A DNA stretch of 64,000 nt from Aeromicrobium sp. Root472D3 (lineage in GTDB: Bacteria > Actinomycetota > Actinomycetes > Propionibacteriales > Nocardioidaceae). The notes beneath the pieces were generated by a model. It made no database searches, had not been told where the DNA came from, and saw only the letters and a list, made by a program, of their open reading frames with translations. Positions 19,152-28,350 of this stretch are shown here, one piece after another. The DNA is taken from NCBI RefSeq assembly GCF_001426485.1, contig NZ_LMET01000001.1:2594121-2658120 (forward strand). The letters are read 5' to 3'. Each line of letters opens with the position of its first letter. The stretch's first letter is position 1. A program made the position numbers and the translations under genes.

Positions 19152-20516
19152 TCAGGCCTCCAGGATCGCGACGACGCCCTGGCCGCCCGCGGCGCAGATC
19201 GAGATCAGGCCACGGCCCGAGCCCTTCTCGTGCAGCAGCTTGGCCAGGTTCGCGACGATGCGTCCGCCGGTCGCGGCGAACGGGTGCGCCGCGGCCAACG
19301 ACGAGCCCTTGACGTTGAGCCTGCTGCGGTCGATCGAGCCCAGCGGCACGTCGAGGCCGAGCTTGTCCTTGCAGAACGTCGGGTCCTCCCACGCCGCGAG
19401 GGTCGTCAGCACCTGACCGGCGAACGCCTCGTGGATCTCGTAGAAGTCGAAGTCCTGCAGCGTCAGGCCCTGACGTGCGAGCATGCGCGGCACGGCGTAG
19501 ACCGGGGCCATCAGCAGGCCCTCGGCACCCGACACGTAGTCGACCGCTGCGGTCTCGTAGTCGACGAAGTACGCCTCGGGGGTCCACCCGCGCTTCTCGG
19601 CCTCCTCCTCGGACGCCAGCAGGACGACCGACGCGCCGTCGGACAGCGGCGTGGAGTTGGCGGCCGTCATGGTGGCCTCGTCGCCGAACGACGTGCCGAA
19701 CACGGGCTTGAGCTTCGCGAGCTTCTCGACGCTCGAGTCGGGACGCAGGTTGTTGTCCTTCGTGACGCCCTGGAACGGCGTGACGAGGTCGTCCTGCCAG
19801 CCCTCGTCGTACGACGTCGCGAGGTTCTGGTGCGATGTCACGGCGAGCTCGTCCTGCGCCTCGCGGGTGATGCCCCACTCCTTGGTCGTGATGGCCTGGC
19901 TGTCGCCCATCGACAGGCCGGTGCGGGGCTCGGCGTTGCGCGGCTGGTCGGGCGCCAGGAACGCCGGACGGATCTTGGCGAGCGCCTTGACGCGGCCCTT
20001 GTTGTCCTTGGCGCGGTTGGCCTCGAGCAGGATCTTGCGCAGCTTGTCGCCGATCGCCAGCGGGGCGTCGGACGTCGTGTCGGACCCGCCCGCGATGCCG
20101 GCGTCGATCTTGCCCAGGGCGATCTTGTTGGCGACCAGGATCGCGGCCTGGATGCCGGTGTCGCAGGCCTGCTGGACGTCGAAGGCCGGGGTGTCGGGCG
20201 AGAGCTTCGAGCCCAGCACGGTCTCGCGGGCGAGGTTGAAGTCGCGGCTGTGCTTGAGGACGGCGCCGGCCGCGAACTCGCCGACCCGCTCGCCCTCGAG
20301 GCCGAAGCGGTCGACGAGCCCGTCGAGCGCCGCGGTCAGCATCTCCTGGTTCGAGACGTGGGTGTAGACGGTGTTGGAGCGCGCGAACGGGATGCGGTTC
20401 CCGCCGATGACGGCGACGCGCCGCACCTGCTGCGGGGTCGCGGAACCGGCGGAAGCCGTCTGCTGCGCGGGGGCCTTCTTGGCCGGGGACTTCTTCGCGG
20501 GGGACGTGTCCGCCAT
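19152..20516 (-). CDS. fadA2: Acetyl-CoA C-acyltransferase (thiolase), FadA2-like
   Basis: A 454-residue thiolase, cleaving or forming 3-ketoacyl-CoA in beta-oxidation. The nucleophilic cysteine is in VQQACDTGIQAA near residue 118, followed by the catalytic histidine in YEIHEAFAG and second cysteine in ISICAAGGQGVVAILEA at the C-terminus. About 30 residues precede the conserved RRVAVIGGNRIPFAR and are rich in Lys-Ala-Pro repeats (SPAKKSPAKKAPAQQ), unusual for a thiolase. The arrangement opposite fabG4-htdX matches Rv0243 (fadA2) of M. tuberculosis. The ATG at 20516 is the only start before the extension. A shared operator lies between the two units. Confidence 0.93.
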   Translation of the reverse strand: MADTSPAKKSPAKKAPAQQTASAGSATPQQVRRVAVIGGNRIPFARSNTVYTHVSNQEMLTAALDGLVDRFGLEGERVGEFAAGAVLKHSRDFNLARETVLGSKLSPDTPAFDVQQACDTGIQAAILVANKIALGKIDAGIAGGSDTTSDAPLAIGDKLRKILLEANRAKDNKGRVKALAKIRPAFLAPDQPRNAEPRTGLSMGDSQAITTKEWGITREAQDELAVTSHQNLATSYDEGWQDDLVTPFQGVTKDNNLRPDSSVEKLAKLKPVFGTSFGDEATMTAANSTPLSDGASVVLLASEEEAEKRGWTPEAYFVDYETAAVDYVSGAEGLLMAPVYAVPRMLARQGLTLQDFDFYEIHEAFAGQVLTTLAAWEDPTFCKDKLGLDVPLGSIDRSRLNVKGSSLAAAHPFAATGGRIVANLAKLLHEKGSGRGLISICAAGGQGVVAILEA

Positions 20517-20624
20517 GGCGGTCTCCTCGATCGTCGTGAACAGTGGTGGTGAACGTGATGCGCGCCGCAGCCACAGGTGTGGACTGACGTCGAAGCATGA
20601 CGTTACAGTTTCAGCATCATTCCA

Positions 20625-20639
20625 GATACCGATGGTATC
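20625..20639. promoter_or_regulatory. Palindromic operator between fadA2 and fabG4
   Basis: GATACCGATGGTATC has perfect 6-base arms around GAT. It lies in the 147-bp divergent gap, 24 bases before the fabG4 ATG and next to possible -10 hexamers for both directions (TAGGAC at 20647 plus strand; TAACGT at 20605-20600 minus strand). One dimeric repressor, for example the TetR encoded at 17424, could control both units. Confidence 0.6.
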
Positions 20640-20663
20640 CGAGAGATAGGACACACCCGACTC

Positions 20664-22013
20664 ATGACTGATCGCTACCAGTCGCTCGCGCACAACCCGA
20701 TCGGCAAGTTCATCGTCACGAATCTGGGTCTGCCCAACCCGCCCGTGCTGGAGCGGTGGACCGAGGGGTCGCCCCTCGTGAAGGGCACCGTCCTGATCGG
20801 CGCCGCGCCGAGGAGCACGATCGGCACGACCCTCAACGCGACGCTCAAGTCGAGCGGCATCGAGGCGGTCGGCGTCCGCGCCGACGGCAAGAAGTACAAG
20901 GCCCTGGTCTTCGACGCCACCGGCATCGCCGACACCGCCGGCCTGGCTGACATGCAGCAGTTCTTCACGCCCGCGCTGCGCAGCCTCGCCAGCTCCGGGC
21001 GTCTCGTCGTGATCGGCGCCCTGCCCGCCCAGGCGAGCACCGAGACCGCCGCGATCGCCCAGCGCGCCCTCGAGGGCTTCGTCCGCTCGGCGGGCAAGGA
21101 GATCGGCGGCAACGGCAGCACGGCGAACCTGGTGTACGTCGGCGAGGGCAGCGAGAAGGCGCTCGGCTCGACGCTCGAGTTCCTGCTCTCCCCCAAGTCG
21201 GCGTTCGTGTCGGGCCAGGTCATCCGTCTCGGCCTGACCGAGCTGGTCTCCCCCGACACCGTCGCCGACCCGGCCAAGCCGCTCGCCGGCAAGGTCGCGC
21301 TCGTCACGGGTGCCTCCCGCGGCCTCGGTGCGGCGATGGCCCGCACCCTGCACCGCGACGGCGCCGCGATCGTCGGCCTCGACGTCCCCGGCCTCAAGGA
21401 CGAGCTCGACGCCGTCATGGCCGAGCTCAACGGCACGTCGATCGCCGAGGACATCACGGCACCCGAGGCCCCCCGGGTCATCGCCGACGCGCTCGAGGAC
21501 GCCCACGGCGGCGTCGACATCGTGGTGCACAACGCCGGCATCACCCGCGACAAGCGCCTCAAGAACATGAAGACCGAGAACTGGAACCTCGTGATCGACA
21601 TCAGCGTCGGCGCCCCGCAGCGCATCACCGCCGAGCTCCTGCAGCGCTCGCTGCTGCGTCGCGGCGGACGCGTCATCGGCATCTCGTCGATCGCCGGCAT
21701 CGCGGGCAACAACGGCCAGACGAGCTACGGCACCGCCAAGGCCGGCGTGATCGGCTTCGTCGACGACCTGTCGAAGCGGGTCGCCGAGGCCGGCATCACG
21801 GTCAACGCGATCGCACCGGGCTTCATCGAGACCGACATGGTCAAGACCATGCCGCTCGGCATCCGCGAGGCCGGCCGCCGGCTCAGCTCGCTGTCGCAGG
21901 GCGGCCAGCCGATCGACGTCGCCGAGGCGATCGCGTGGTACGCGCACCCCGGTTCGTCGGCGATCTCGGGCAACGTCGTGCGCGTGTGCGGCCAGGCCCT
22001 GATCGGCGCCTGA
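20664..22013 (+). CDS. fabG4: 3-oxoacyl-[acyl-carrier-protein] reductase, high-molecular-weight FabG4
   Basis: A 449-residue HMwFabG. The N-terminal third is a flavodoxin-like domain without a cofactor motif (ALVFDATGIAD...RLVVIGALP). The C-terminal two thirds form a classical SDR with TGASRGLGAAMA near 215, HNAGITRDKRLKNM, the catalytic Ser in GISSIAGIAGNNGQ, and Tyr-Lys in SYGTAKAGVIGF. FabG4 reduces 3-ketoacyl-CoA with NADH in mycobacteria. The ATG at 20664 gives the conserved MTDRYQSLAHNPIGKF N-terminus. The htdX gene follows after one base, as in Rv0242c-Rv0241c, so these two and the thiolase form a 3-ketoacyl-CoA interconversion set. Confidence 0.95.
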   Translation: MTDRYQSLAHNPIGKFIVTNLGLPNPPVLERWTEGSPLVKGTVLIGAAPRSTIGTTLNATLKSSGIEAVGVRADGKKYKALVFDATGIADTAGLADMQQFFTPALRSLASSGRLVVIGALPAQASTETAAIAQRALEGFVRSAGKEIGGNGSTANLVYVGEGSEKALGSTLEFLLSPKSAFVSGQVIRLGLTELVSPDTVADPAKPLAGKVALVTGASRGLGAAMARTLHRDGAAIVGLDVPGLKDELDAVMAELNGTSIAEDITAPEAPRVIADALEDAHGGVDIVVHNAGITRDKRLKNMKTENWNLVIDISVGAPQRITAELLQRSLLRRGGRVIGISSIAGIAGNNGQTSYGTAKAGVIGFVDDLSKRVAEAGITVNAIAPGFIETDMVKTMPLGIREAGRRLSSLSQGGQPIDVAEAIAWYAHPGSSAISGNVVRVCGQALIGA

Positions 22014-22014
22014 C

Positions 22015-22896
22015 GTGACGACCCGCGTCTTCACGTCGGCGCCTCCGACGCTGCCCCTGATGCTCAAGGCGGCGCTGCCCGCCGTCCCCGTCATCGGCGG
22101 GCTGCCGGGCGTCAGGCACGCCAAGGGCTCGGTGCCCGACGTCGTCCTCGAACGGCACGGCGTCGTGACCGACCCGCGACACCTCGACGCGTACAACGAG
22201 GTCTGCGGGTTCCCTCGCAGCGACACCCTGCCGGCCACCTACCCGCACATGGCCGCGTTCGCGCTGCACATGACGCTGATGACCGACACGTCGTTCCCGT
22301 TCGCCCCGATGGGCCTGGTGCACCTGCGCAACACCATCGCGCAGCACCGGCCGATCCGCGTCGACGAGGCCTTCGACGTGTCGGTGCGCGCAGACGACCT
22401 GCGTCCGCACCCCAAGGGCTCGCTGATCGACATCGTCACGACCGTCACGATCGCCGGCGACGTCGTGTGGGACGAGACGATGACGCTGTTCTCGCGGCAC
22501 AAGGGCGGCGCGCCCGAACAGTCCCCCGCCGCCCTGACCGGCGTCGAGGTGCCCGACGGCGTCGTGCACTGGAAGCTCGCCGGCGACCTCGGCCGTCGCT
22601 ACGCCGCGATCTCGGGCGACCGCAACCCCATCCACCTGTACCCGCTGACCGCCAAGGCGTTCGGCTTCCCGAGCAACATCGCCCACGGCATGTGGACGCT
22701 CGCGCGCAGCCTCTCGGCGGTGCAGAACAAGCTGCCCGACGCGTTCACGAATGTCGCCGAGTTCCGCAAGCCGATCCTGCTGCCGACGACCGTCGTGTTC
22801 GGGTCGTCGTCCGACGACGACGTGCTGACGTTCGGCGTGAAGGGCTCCCGCAAGCCCGTCCCGCACCTCGTCGGACGCGTCACCGCGCTGCCGTAG
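22015..22896 (+). CDS. htdX: MaoC-like 3-hydroxyacyl-thioester dehydratase (HtdX-type)
   Basis: A 293-residue double-hotdog (R)-specific hydratase. The hydratase-2 motif is AAISGDRNPIHLYPLTAKAFGFPSNIAHGMW near residues 200-229, giving the catalytic Asp/His pair in the C-terminal hotdog; the N-terminal hotdog is the inactive half that binds the acyl chain. It hydrates trans-2-enoyl thioesters to (R)-3-hydroxyacyl thioesters, the product that FabG4 oxidises or makes. The GTG at 22015 follows the fabG4 TGA by one base, giving translational coupling. It is followed by a strong hairpin. Confidence 0.92.
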   Translation: MTTRVFTSAPPTLPLMLKAALPAVPVIGGLPGVRHAKGSVPDVVLERHGVVTDPRHLDAYNEVCGFPRSDTLPATYPHMAAFALHMTLMTDTSFPFAPMGLVHLRNTIAQHRPIRVDEAFDVSVRADDLRPHPKGSLIDIVTTVTIAGDVVWDETMTLFSRHKGGAPEQSPAALTGVEVPDGVVHWKLAGDLGRRYAAISGDRNPIHLYPLTAKAFGFPSNIAHGMWTLARSLSAVQNKLPDAFTNVAEFRKPILLPTTVVFGSSSDDDVLTFGVKGSRKPVPHLVGRVTALP

Positions 22897-22903
22897 GCCC
22901 CGG

Positions 22904-22925
22904 CGCCCCCGGACGTCCGGGGGCG
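22904..22925. terminator. Palindromic hairpin between htdX and tesB
   Basis: A perfect 22-bp palindrome with 11-base arms (CGCCCCCGGAC and its complement) lies between two convergent genes, 8 bases after the htdX stop. It can serve both directions. Confidence 0.8.
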
Positions 22926-22938
22926 TCGAGGTCGTGCC

Positions 22939-23808
22939 TCAGCGCTTGGTCAGGGGGCGGATGAGCCCCTCCTGGGCCACCGTCGCGACGAGCGTGCCGT
23001 CCTGGCTGAACACGTGGGCCGTGCTGAGCCCGCGCGCACCCGACGCCGACGGCGACGTCTGGTCGTAGAGCAGCCACTCGTCGGCGCGGACGGGGCGGTG
23101 GAACCAGATCGTGTGGTCGAGCGAGGCCGGCTGCACGCGGTCCGAGCCGATGAACTGCCCGTGCGGGACGAGGCTCGCCCCCAGCAGGCTCAGGTCGCTG
23201 ATGTACGTGAACGCCGCGTTGTGGATGATGCGCGAGTCCGGCAGCGTGCCGTTGGCGCGGAACCACAGCCGCTGCACCGCCGGGGTCAGCGCGCGCTGGG
23301 GATCGTCCTGGTCGCGGTTGTCGCCGATGTAGCGCATGTCGAACGACGCCCACTCGCGCTCCCAGTGCTCGACGGCCTCGGGACCGCGCATCTGGACGAT
23401 GTCGAGCATCGGCGTGGCCTCGTCGGGCGTCGGGACCCGGGGCATGCGGTCCTGGTGGTCCCAGCCGCCCTCCTCGACCTGGAACGACGCGGTCATGTAG
23501 AAGATGATCTCGCCGTGCTGGCGGGCCGCGACCCGCCGCGTCGTGAACGAGCGGCCGTCGCGGACGTCCTCGACGTCGTAGACGATCGGGATGCTCGGGT
23601 CACCGCCCAGGATGAAGTAGAGGTGCAGGGAGTGCACGAAGCGGTCGTCGGGCACCGTCAGCTGGGCGGCCATCAGGGCCTGCGCCGCGACCTGTCCGCC
23701 GAAGACCCGCTTGAGGGACGACGCGGCGGGCTGTGAGCCGCGGTACAGGCCCTCCTCGAGGCGTTCGAGATCGAGCAGACCGATGACTTCGTCGACTGAG
23801 GCAGGCAC
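22939..23808 (-). CDS. tesB: Acyl-CoA thioesterase II (TesB)
   Basis: A 289-residue double-hotdog thioesterase that hydrolyses medium- and long-chain acyl-CoA. Family blocks visible are LYRGSQPAASSLKRVFGGQVAAQALMAA near residues 21-48, VHSLHLYFILGGDPSIPIVYDVE, and in the second hotdog SLDHTIWFHRPVRADEWLLYDQTSPSASGARGL with the catalytic Asp and Thr/Ser positions. The GTG at 23808 lies 6 bases after TAGGGT, a leaderless arrangement. It is convergent with htdX and completes a lipid-metabolism block. Confidence 0.94.
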   Translation of the reverse strand: MPASVDEVIGLLDLERLEEGLYRGSQPAASSLKRVFGGQVAAQALMAAQLTVPDDRFVHSLHLYFILGGDPSIPIVYDVEDVRDGRSFTTRRVAARQHGEIIFYMTASFQVEEGGWDHQDRMPRVPTPDEATPMLDIVQMRGPEAVEHWEREWASFDMRYIGDNRDQDDPQRALTPAVQRLWFRANGTLPDSRIIHNAAFTYISDLSLLGASLVPHGQFIGSDRVQPASLDHTIWFHRPVRADEWLLYDQTSPSASGARGLSTAHVFSQDGTLVATVAQEGLIRPLTKR

Positions 23809-23873
23809 GCAAGCACCCTACCGAACCACCGACCGGGCGAGTGCGGCGAGCGAGGCCCGGCGGGGCCCGTGCG

Positions 23874-24782
23874 TCAGTTCTGCTCGTCCTTGCGCTGGCG
23901 CGCCAGGAACTGCTCGAACTGGTCGGCCAGCTCGTCGCCGCTCGGCAGGTCCTCGTCGCTGGCCAGCAGCGACTGCGCGGCACCACGGGTGAACGCGTCG
24001 TACTGCTCCTCGAGGCCGCTCAGCAGGCTCGCCCCGCCCTGCTCCTCGATCTGGTCCTCGATCTCCTTGAGGGCGTCGCCCTGGCGGGCGCGCAGGCGCT
24101 CGGCGTCGATGACCAGGCCCGTGCGGTCGACGAGGGCGTCGATCAGCGCGAGCGCCGCGGGCGGGTAGTCGATCTGCGCGAGGTAGTGCGGCACGTGGAC
24201 GACGTAGCCGGCCGCGTCGAGGCCCCACTGGCCGAGACGGTACTCGAGCAGCGACTGCGCCGACGACGGCACGGTGACCTGCGCCGACCACATGTTCTGC
24301 CGGTCGACGAGCTCGGGACGTGTGCCATGGGCCGTGATCATCGCGGGGCGCGTGTGCGGGACGCCCATCGGGACGGCACCGAGGCCCAGCGTCAGGGACA
24401 CGTCGTGCTCCTCGATGACGTCGTGCACCTCGCTCACGAACCGCTCCCAGAGGAAGTCGGGCTCGGGTCCGGCCATCACCAGGTAGGGCTCGCCGTTGCC
24501 GTCGTGCTCGAGCACGACCTGCAGCGTCGGGTCGTCGTAGTCGGCGTAGTGGTTCTCGCGGAACGCGATCGTGGGGCGGCGTGCGCGGTAGTCGAACATC
24601 TCGTCGAGGTCGAACTCGTGCACGACCTCGCCGTTGCCGGTCAGCAGCTGCTGGGCCGCGAGCCGGGACGCCGATCCGGCCCCGAGGAAGCCGTCGAGGG
24701 CGTGGATCAGGATCGGCCCGGACCCGTCACCGGGTGTGGGCTCGTCGCGCAGACGTCGTGGTCGCCAGTTCTTCATCGCCAT
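23874..24782 (-). CDS. PAC2-family protein (proteasome assembly chaperone-like)
   Basis: A 302-residue PAC2-domain protein. The domain runs from about residue 20 (ILIHALDGFLGAGSASRLAAQQLL) through VVHEFDLDEMFDYRARRPTIAF and GPEPDFLWERFVSEV, to GLGAVPMGVPHTRPAMITAHGT and PHYLAQIDYPPAALALIDAL. The C-terminal quarter is acidic and helical, probably coiled coil (LRARQGDALKEIEDQIEEQ). Such proteins (Rv2125-like) are common in actinobacteria and related to ATP-grasp/chaperone partners, but the function is not established. I chose the ATG at 24782 over a TTG two codons earlier. It starts 10 bases after dxs, so it is probably co-transcribed. Confidence 0.85.
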   Translation of the reverse strand: MAMKNWRPRRLRDEPTPGDGSGPILIHALDGFLGAGSASRLAAQQLLTGNGEVVHEFDLDEMFDYRARRPTIAFRENHYADYDDPTLQVVLEHDGNGEPYLVMAGPEPDFLWERFVSEVHDVIEEHDVSLTLGLGAVPMGVPHTRPAMITAHGTRPELVDRQNMWSAQVTVPSSAQSLLEYRLGQWGLDAAGYVVHVPHYLAQIDYPPAALALIDALVDRTGLVIDAERLRARQGDALKEIEDQIEEQGGASLLSGLEEQYDAFTRGAAQSLLASDEDLPSGDELADQFEQFLARQRKDEQN

Positions 24783-24792
24783 CGTCAACCAC

Positions 24793-26673
24793 TCACCCGT
24801 CCGCGCTATTCCGCGCCAGCACCGCGAGGGTGTCGTCGGCCACCGACCGGGCCGTCAGGCCCAGGCGCCCGAGGATGACGTCGCGCTTGGCGTGGTCGAG
24901 GAACTCCTGCTCGACGCCGTGCACCTGCACGGGCGTGTCGACGCCCGCGTCGCGGACGGCCTGCGCGATCGCCGAGCCGACGCCGCCGTGCCGGCCGTTG
25001 TCCTCGATCGTGACGACGAGGCGGTGGTCGGCGGCCATCGCGACGAGGGCCGGGTCGACGGGCTTGACCCAGCGCGGGTCGACGACCGTGACGCCGAGAC
25101 CCTGCGCGCGCAGCAGCTCGGCGGTCTCGACGCCGAGGTGGCCGAACGCGCCGACCGCCACGACGAGGACGTCGGACGTCTCGTCGCGCGACAGCACGTC
25201 GGTGGCGCCCACGCGCTCGACGGCGTCGAGGTCGTCGCAGACCGCGCCCTTGGCGAACCGGACGACCGTGGGCGCGTCGTCGACGTCGACGGCCTCGCGC
25301 AGCAGCTCGCGCAGGCGCGCGCCGTCGCGGGGCGCCGCGATGCGGATGCCGGGGACGATCTGCAGCAGCGACATGTCCCACATGCCGTTGTGGCTGGCGC
25401 CGTCGTCGCCCGTGACCCCGGCGCGGTCGAGCACGAAGGTGACGCCGCAGCCGTGCAGGGCGACGTCGAGCAGCACCTGGTCGAAGGCACGGTTGATGAA
25501 GGTCGCGTAGACCGCGACGACGGGGTGCAGCCCGCCCATCGCGAGGCCCGCGGCGCTCGTGACGGCGTGCTGCTCGGCGATGCCGACGTCGAACACGCGG
25601 TCGGGGAACTTGTCGGCGAACGCGTCGAGCCCCACCGGGTAGAGCATCGCGGCGGTGATGCCGACGACGTCGGGACGCTCGTCGGCGATGCGGACGATCT
25701 CGTCGCGGAACACCGACGTCCAGCCCGCCGGCGCGATGCTCAGCGCGTCACCGGTCGCTCGGTCGAACGGGTTGGCCTGGTGCATCTGGTCGTTCTCGTT
25801 GGCGACGGCGATGTCGTAGCCGTGGCCCTTGGTCGTCAGCACGTGCACCAGCACGGGCCCGCCGAAGGTCTTGGCCCGCTCGAGCGCGTGCTCGACGGAC
25901 TCGCGGTCGTGGCCGTCGACGGGGCCGATGTACTTGAGGCCGAGGTCCTCGAACATGCCCTGCGGGGCCAGGGCGTCCTTGACGCCCTTCTTGATCGCGT
26001 GCAGCGCCTCGTAGGCGCGTGCGCCGCCGAAGGGGGTGCGGGTCAGGCGGTCCTTGATCGCGCTGAGCGTCGGCTCGTAGCGCGGGTTCGTGCGGATCTC
26101 GGTGAGCCGGTTCGCCAGGCCGCCGACCGTCGGGGTGTACGAGCGGCCGTTGTCGTTGACGATCGCGATGAGCCGGCGGTCGCTGTCGGCGGCGATGTTG
26201 TTGAGCGCCTCCCAGGCCATGCCACCGGTGAGCGCGCCGTCGCCGATGACGGCCACGACGTAGTCGTCCTTGCCGAGCAGCAGATTGGCCTTGGCCATGC
26301 CGTCGGCGTACGACAGGCTCGTCGAGGCGTGCGAGTTCTCGACCCAGTCGTGCTCGGACTCCGACCGACTGGGGTAGCCCGACAGCCCGCCCTCGCGGCG
26401 CAGCGTCTCGAACTCGCCCGCGCGCCCCGTCAGCATCTTGTGGACGTACGACTGGTGGCCGGTGTCCCACACGATGCGGTCGGACGGCGACTCGAAGACG
26501 CGGTGGATCGCGATGCCGAGCTCGACGACGCCCAAGTTGGGGCCCAGGTGCCCGCCGTTGGAGGCCACCGAGACGATCAGCAGCTCGCGGATCTCGGCGG
26601 CCAGCTCGGTCAGCTCGGCGTCGTCCAGATCGCGGAGGTCGGAGGGTCCCGACAGGTTGGCGAGAATGCTCAC
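24793..26673 (-). CDS. dxs: 1-deoxy-D-xylulose-5-phosphate synthase
   Basis: First enzyme of the non-mevalonate isoprenoid pathway: pyruvate and glyceraldehyde-3-phosphate condense in a thiamine-diphosphate reaction. The 626 residues show [23 protein letters not shown], the diphosphate-binding [16 protein letters not shown] near 144-160, [12 protein letters not shown], and the pyrimidine-binding domain with [18 protein letters not shown], where Glu is catalytic, followed by [20 protein letters not shown]. The start is a GTG at 26673, with GGAGGAG 7 bases upstream, a good ribosome-binding site. PAC2 lies downstream. Confidence 0.97.
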   Translation of the reverse strand: MSILANLSGPSDLRDLDDAELTELAAEIRELLIVSVASNGGHLGPNLGVVELGIAIHRVFESPSDRIVWDTGHQSYVHKMLTGRAGEFETLRREGGLSGYPSRSESEHDWVENSHASTSLSYADGMAKANLLLGKDDYVVAVIGDGALTGGMAWEALNNIAADSDRRLIAIVNDNGRSYTPTVGGLANRLTEIRTNPRYEPTLSAIKDRLTRTPFGGARAYEALHAIKKGVKDALAPQGMFEDLGLKYIGPVDGHDRESVEHALERAKTFGGPVLVHVLTTKGHGYDIAVANENDQMHQANPFDRATGDALSIAPAGWTSVFRDEIVRIADERPDVVGITAAMLYPVGLDAFADKFPDRVFDVGIAEQHAVTSAAGLAMGGLHPVVAVYATFINRAFDQVLLDVALHGCGVTFVLDRAGVTGDDGASHNGMWDMSLLQIVPGIRIAAPRDGARLRELLREAVDVDDAPTVVRFAKGAVCDDLDAVERVGATDVLSRDETSDVLVVAVGAFGHLGVETAELLRAQGLGVTVVDPRWVKPVDPALVAMAADHRLVVTIEDNGRHGGVGSAIAQAVRDAGVDTPVQVHGVEQEFLDHAKRDVILGRLGLTARSVADDTLAVLARNSADG

Positions 26674-26724
26674 GTCTGGCTCCTCCTCGTCTGCGGCTCA
26701 CCCGGATCGGGCATAGGGGTCAGT

Positions 26725-27747
26725 CTATCGAGGTCGTCCGAGCGCGCCGTCCGATGGGCCGGGTCGGGGGACGTCGAAGACGGCGATCGTGGGCGACTCG
26801 AGGCTGCCGAGCCACACGACGTCGCCGGACTGCCGCACCCCCGTGGGCATCCCGAAGCCGGGGTGCTCGCCGGCCACGTCGTGCACTAGCGCGCCGTCGG
26901 GCGAGAACGCCATGGCCCGGATCAGGCGCTTCGGCTGGGGTTGGAGGCGTGGGGGCAGCGACCACACGAGCCGTCGCAGCAGGGGCAGGCGCGGCAGGAG
27001 GACGTCGAGCGCCGCGTCGCGCGGCGACGCCACCGCGACCCACACGTTGCCGTCGGTGCCGGTCGAGATGTTGTCGGGGAACCCCGGCAGCACCGTGCCG
27101 AACGGCTCCGTGACCCCGGCGCGGTCGCCCGTCAGCCAGGTGCGCCGGAGCGCGTACGCACCGGTCTCGGCGACGACGACGAACGACTCGTCGGCCGCGA
27201 GGGCGACGCCGTTGCCGAAGGCGAGGTCGTCGAGCAGCAGCGAGAGCGTGCCGTCGGGATCGCGGCGGAACAGCCGCCCCGTCGGACGGTGCTCGATCAG
27301 GTCGCCGCGCCAGTGGTCGATGCCGAACTTGGTCGAGCTGTCGGTGAAGAAGATCGTGCCGTCGCGACCCACCGCGGCGTTGTTGCAGAACCGGAACGGC
27401 ACGCCCTCGAACGCGTCGGCGAGCACCGTGACGACCCCCTCGTCGACGTGCAGCAGCCCGCGGTGCGCGTCGCAGACCACGAGCCCGCCGTCGGGGTGCA
27501 CCTCGATGCCGAGCGGCCGCCCGCCGGTCCGGGCGACGACGGTCTCGTCGCCGGTCAGCGGGTCGATCGCGAGCAGGCGCCCGTCGACGACGCCGGTGAC
27601 GACCGTGCCGTCCGCCAGCACCGCGACGTCCTCGGTGCCGTGGCCGGACGTCTCGACGACGCGCAGGCCGGGCGGTGCCACGGGGTGTCCGGCCCGCGCG
27701 GGGGCGGGCGGGGTCCAGCGGGCGGGGTCGACGGACGGCTTGGTCAT
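26725..27747 (-). CDS. SMP-30/gluconolactonase/strictosidine synthase-like beta-propeller
   Basis: A 340-residue six-bladed propeller of the strictosidine synthase-like group. Recurrent blades read GTEDVAVLADGTVVTG, RPLGIEVHPDGGLVVCDAHRGLL, FRFCNNAAVGRDGTIFFTDSSTKFG, LDDLAFGNGVALAADESFVVVAETGAYALRR and FPDNISTGTDGNVWVAVASPRDA. These contain the Asn/Asp positions that hold calcium in lactonase members. It probably acts as a lactonase or arylesterase, but the substrate is unknown. The ATG at 27747 lies 6 bases after TAGGGT (leaderless). The flavin reductase gene is upstream by 9 bases on the same strand. Confidence 0.88.
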   Translation of the reverse strand: MTKPSVDPARWTPPAPARAGHPVAPPGLRVVETSGHGTEDVAVLADGTVVTGVVDGRLLAIDPLTGDETVVARTGGRPLGIEVHPDGGLVVCDAHRGLLHVDEGVVTVLADAFEGVPFRFCNNAAVGRDGTIFFTDSSTKFGIDHWRGDLIEHRPTGRLFRRDPDGTLSLLLDDLAFGNGVALAADESFVVVAETGAYALRRTWLTGDRAGVTEPFGTVLPGFPDNISTGTDGNVWVAVASPRDAALDVLLPRLPLLRRLVWSLPPRLQPQPKRLIRAMAFSPDGALVHDVAGEHPGFGMPTGVRQSGDVVWLGSLESPTIAVFDVPRPGPSDGALGRPR

Positions 27748-27756
27748 GCTGCGACC

Positions 27757-28275
27757 CTAGGTCGCCGGACCGACCTCGCGATAGCGTCCGCGCACGTGCA
27801 TCATGGCGTCGGCGTCGCCGATCTCGACGTGCTCGACGACCGCCTCGACCAGCAGCCCCCAGCCGACGGGCCGGGGCTCGGTGTCGGCCAGCCGCACGCC
27901 CATCCAGCCGGCCGACCCGTCGAGGACGGGGCCCCACCGGCTGTCGGTCCACGTGCCCGACGTGAACGGACCGCCGGGTGCCGGGGCGGTGCCGGCGAAG
28001 ACGTCGGCGAGGAAGCGGTGCTCGACGCCCAGCACGTTGACGACCCACGTCGCCGGGTCGGCGTCCCAGAAGTCGGAGTCGGCGTCGACGAGACCCAGCA
28101 CCCGGGCGGGCTCTCCCCCGGCGACCAGCAGCGACGAGATCGTCAGGCCCGCCCGCCCGCGTCCCTCGCCCGTCGCCCACACCGTGACCGGCGACGGCAT
28201 GCGCCCCCGCAGGCGGCGCAGCGGGTCGCGATCGCCCTCGGGCGGCACGAACGGGTGGTCGGAGTGGATCGTCAC
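27757..28275 (-). CDS. Flavin reductase domain protein
   Basis: A 172-residue split-barrel flavoprotein of the flavin reductase/FMN-binding family. It has PSPVTVWATGEGRGRAGLTISSLLVAGGEPARVLGLVDADSDFWD, matching the xGxTxSS flavin-phosphate motif, then WVVNVLGVEHRFLADVFAG. No oxygenase partner is adjacent. The GTG at 28275 follows TAGGCT by 6 bases (leaderless). It is divergent from the xylose operon and 9 bases upstream of the SMP-30-like gene. Confidence 0.82.
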   Translation of the reverse strand: MTIHSDHPFVPPEGDRDPLRRLRGRMPSPVTVWATGEGRGRAGLTISSLLVAGGEPARVLGLVDADSDFWDADPATWVVNVLGVEHRFLADVFAGTAPAPGGPFTSGTWTDSRWGPVLDGSAGWMGVRLADTEPRPVGWGLLVEAVVEHVEIGDADAMMHVRGRYREVGPAT

Positions 28276-28315
28276 GCCCTCAGCCTACGGACGCGCGGCC
28301 GCTCGGTGCCCCAGC

Positions 28316-28339
28316 ACGTCGTGCCAACCGGCACGACGT
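28316..28339. promoter_or_regulatory. 24-bp inverted repeat between flavin reductase and xylB
   Basis: Perfect 10-base arms ACGTCGTGCC and GGCACGACGT enclose AACC. It sits between two divergent promoters, where a terminator is not needed, and just 12 bases before the xylB -35, so an operator is more likely than a terminator. Confidence 0.4.
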
Positions 28340-28350
28340 CGTGTCGGGTG

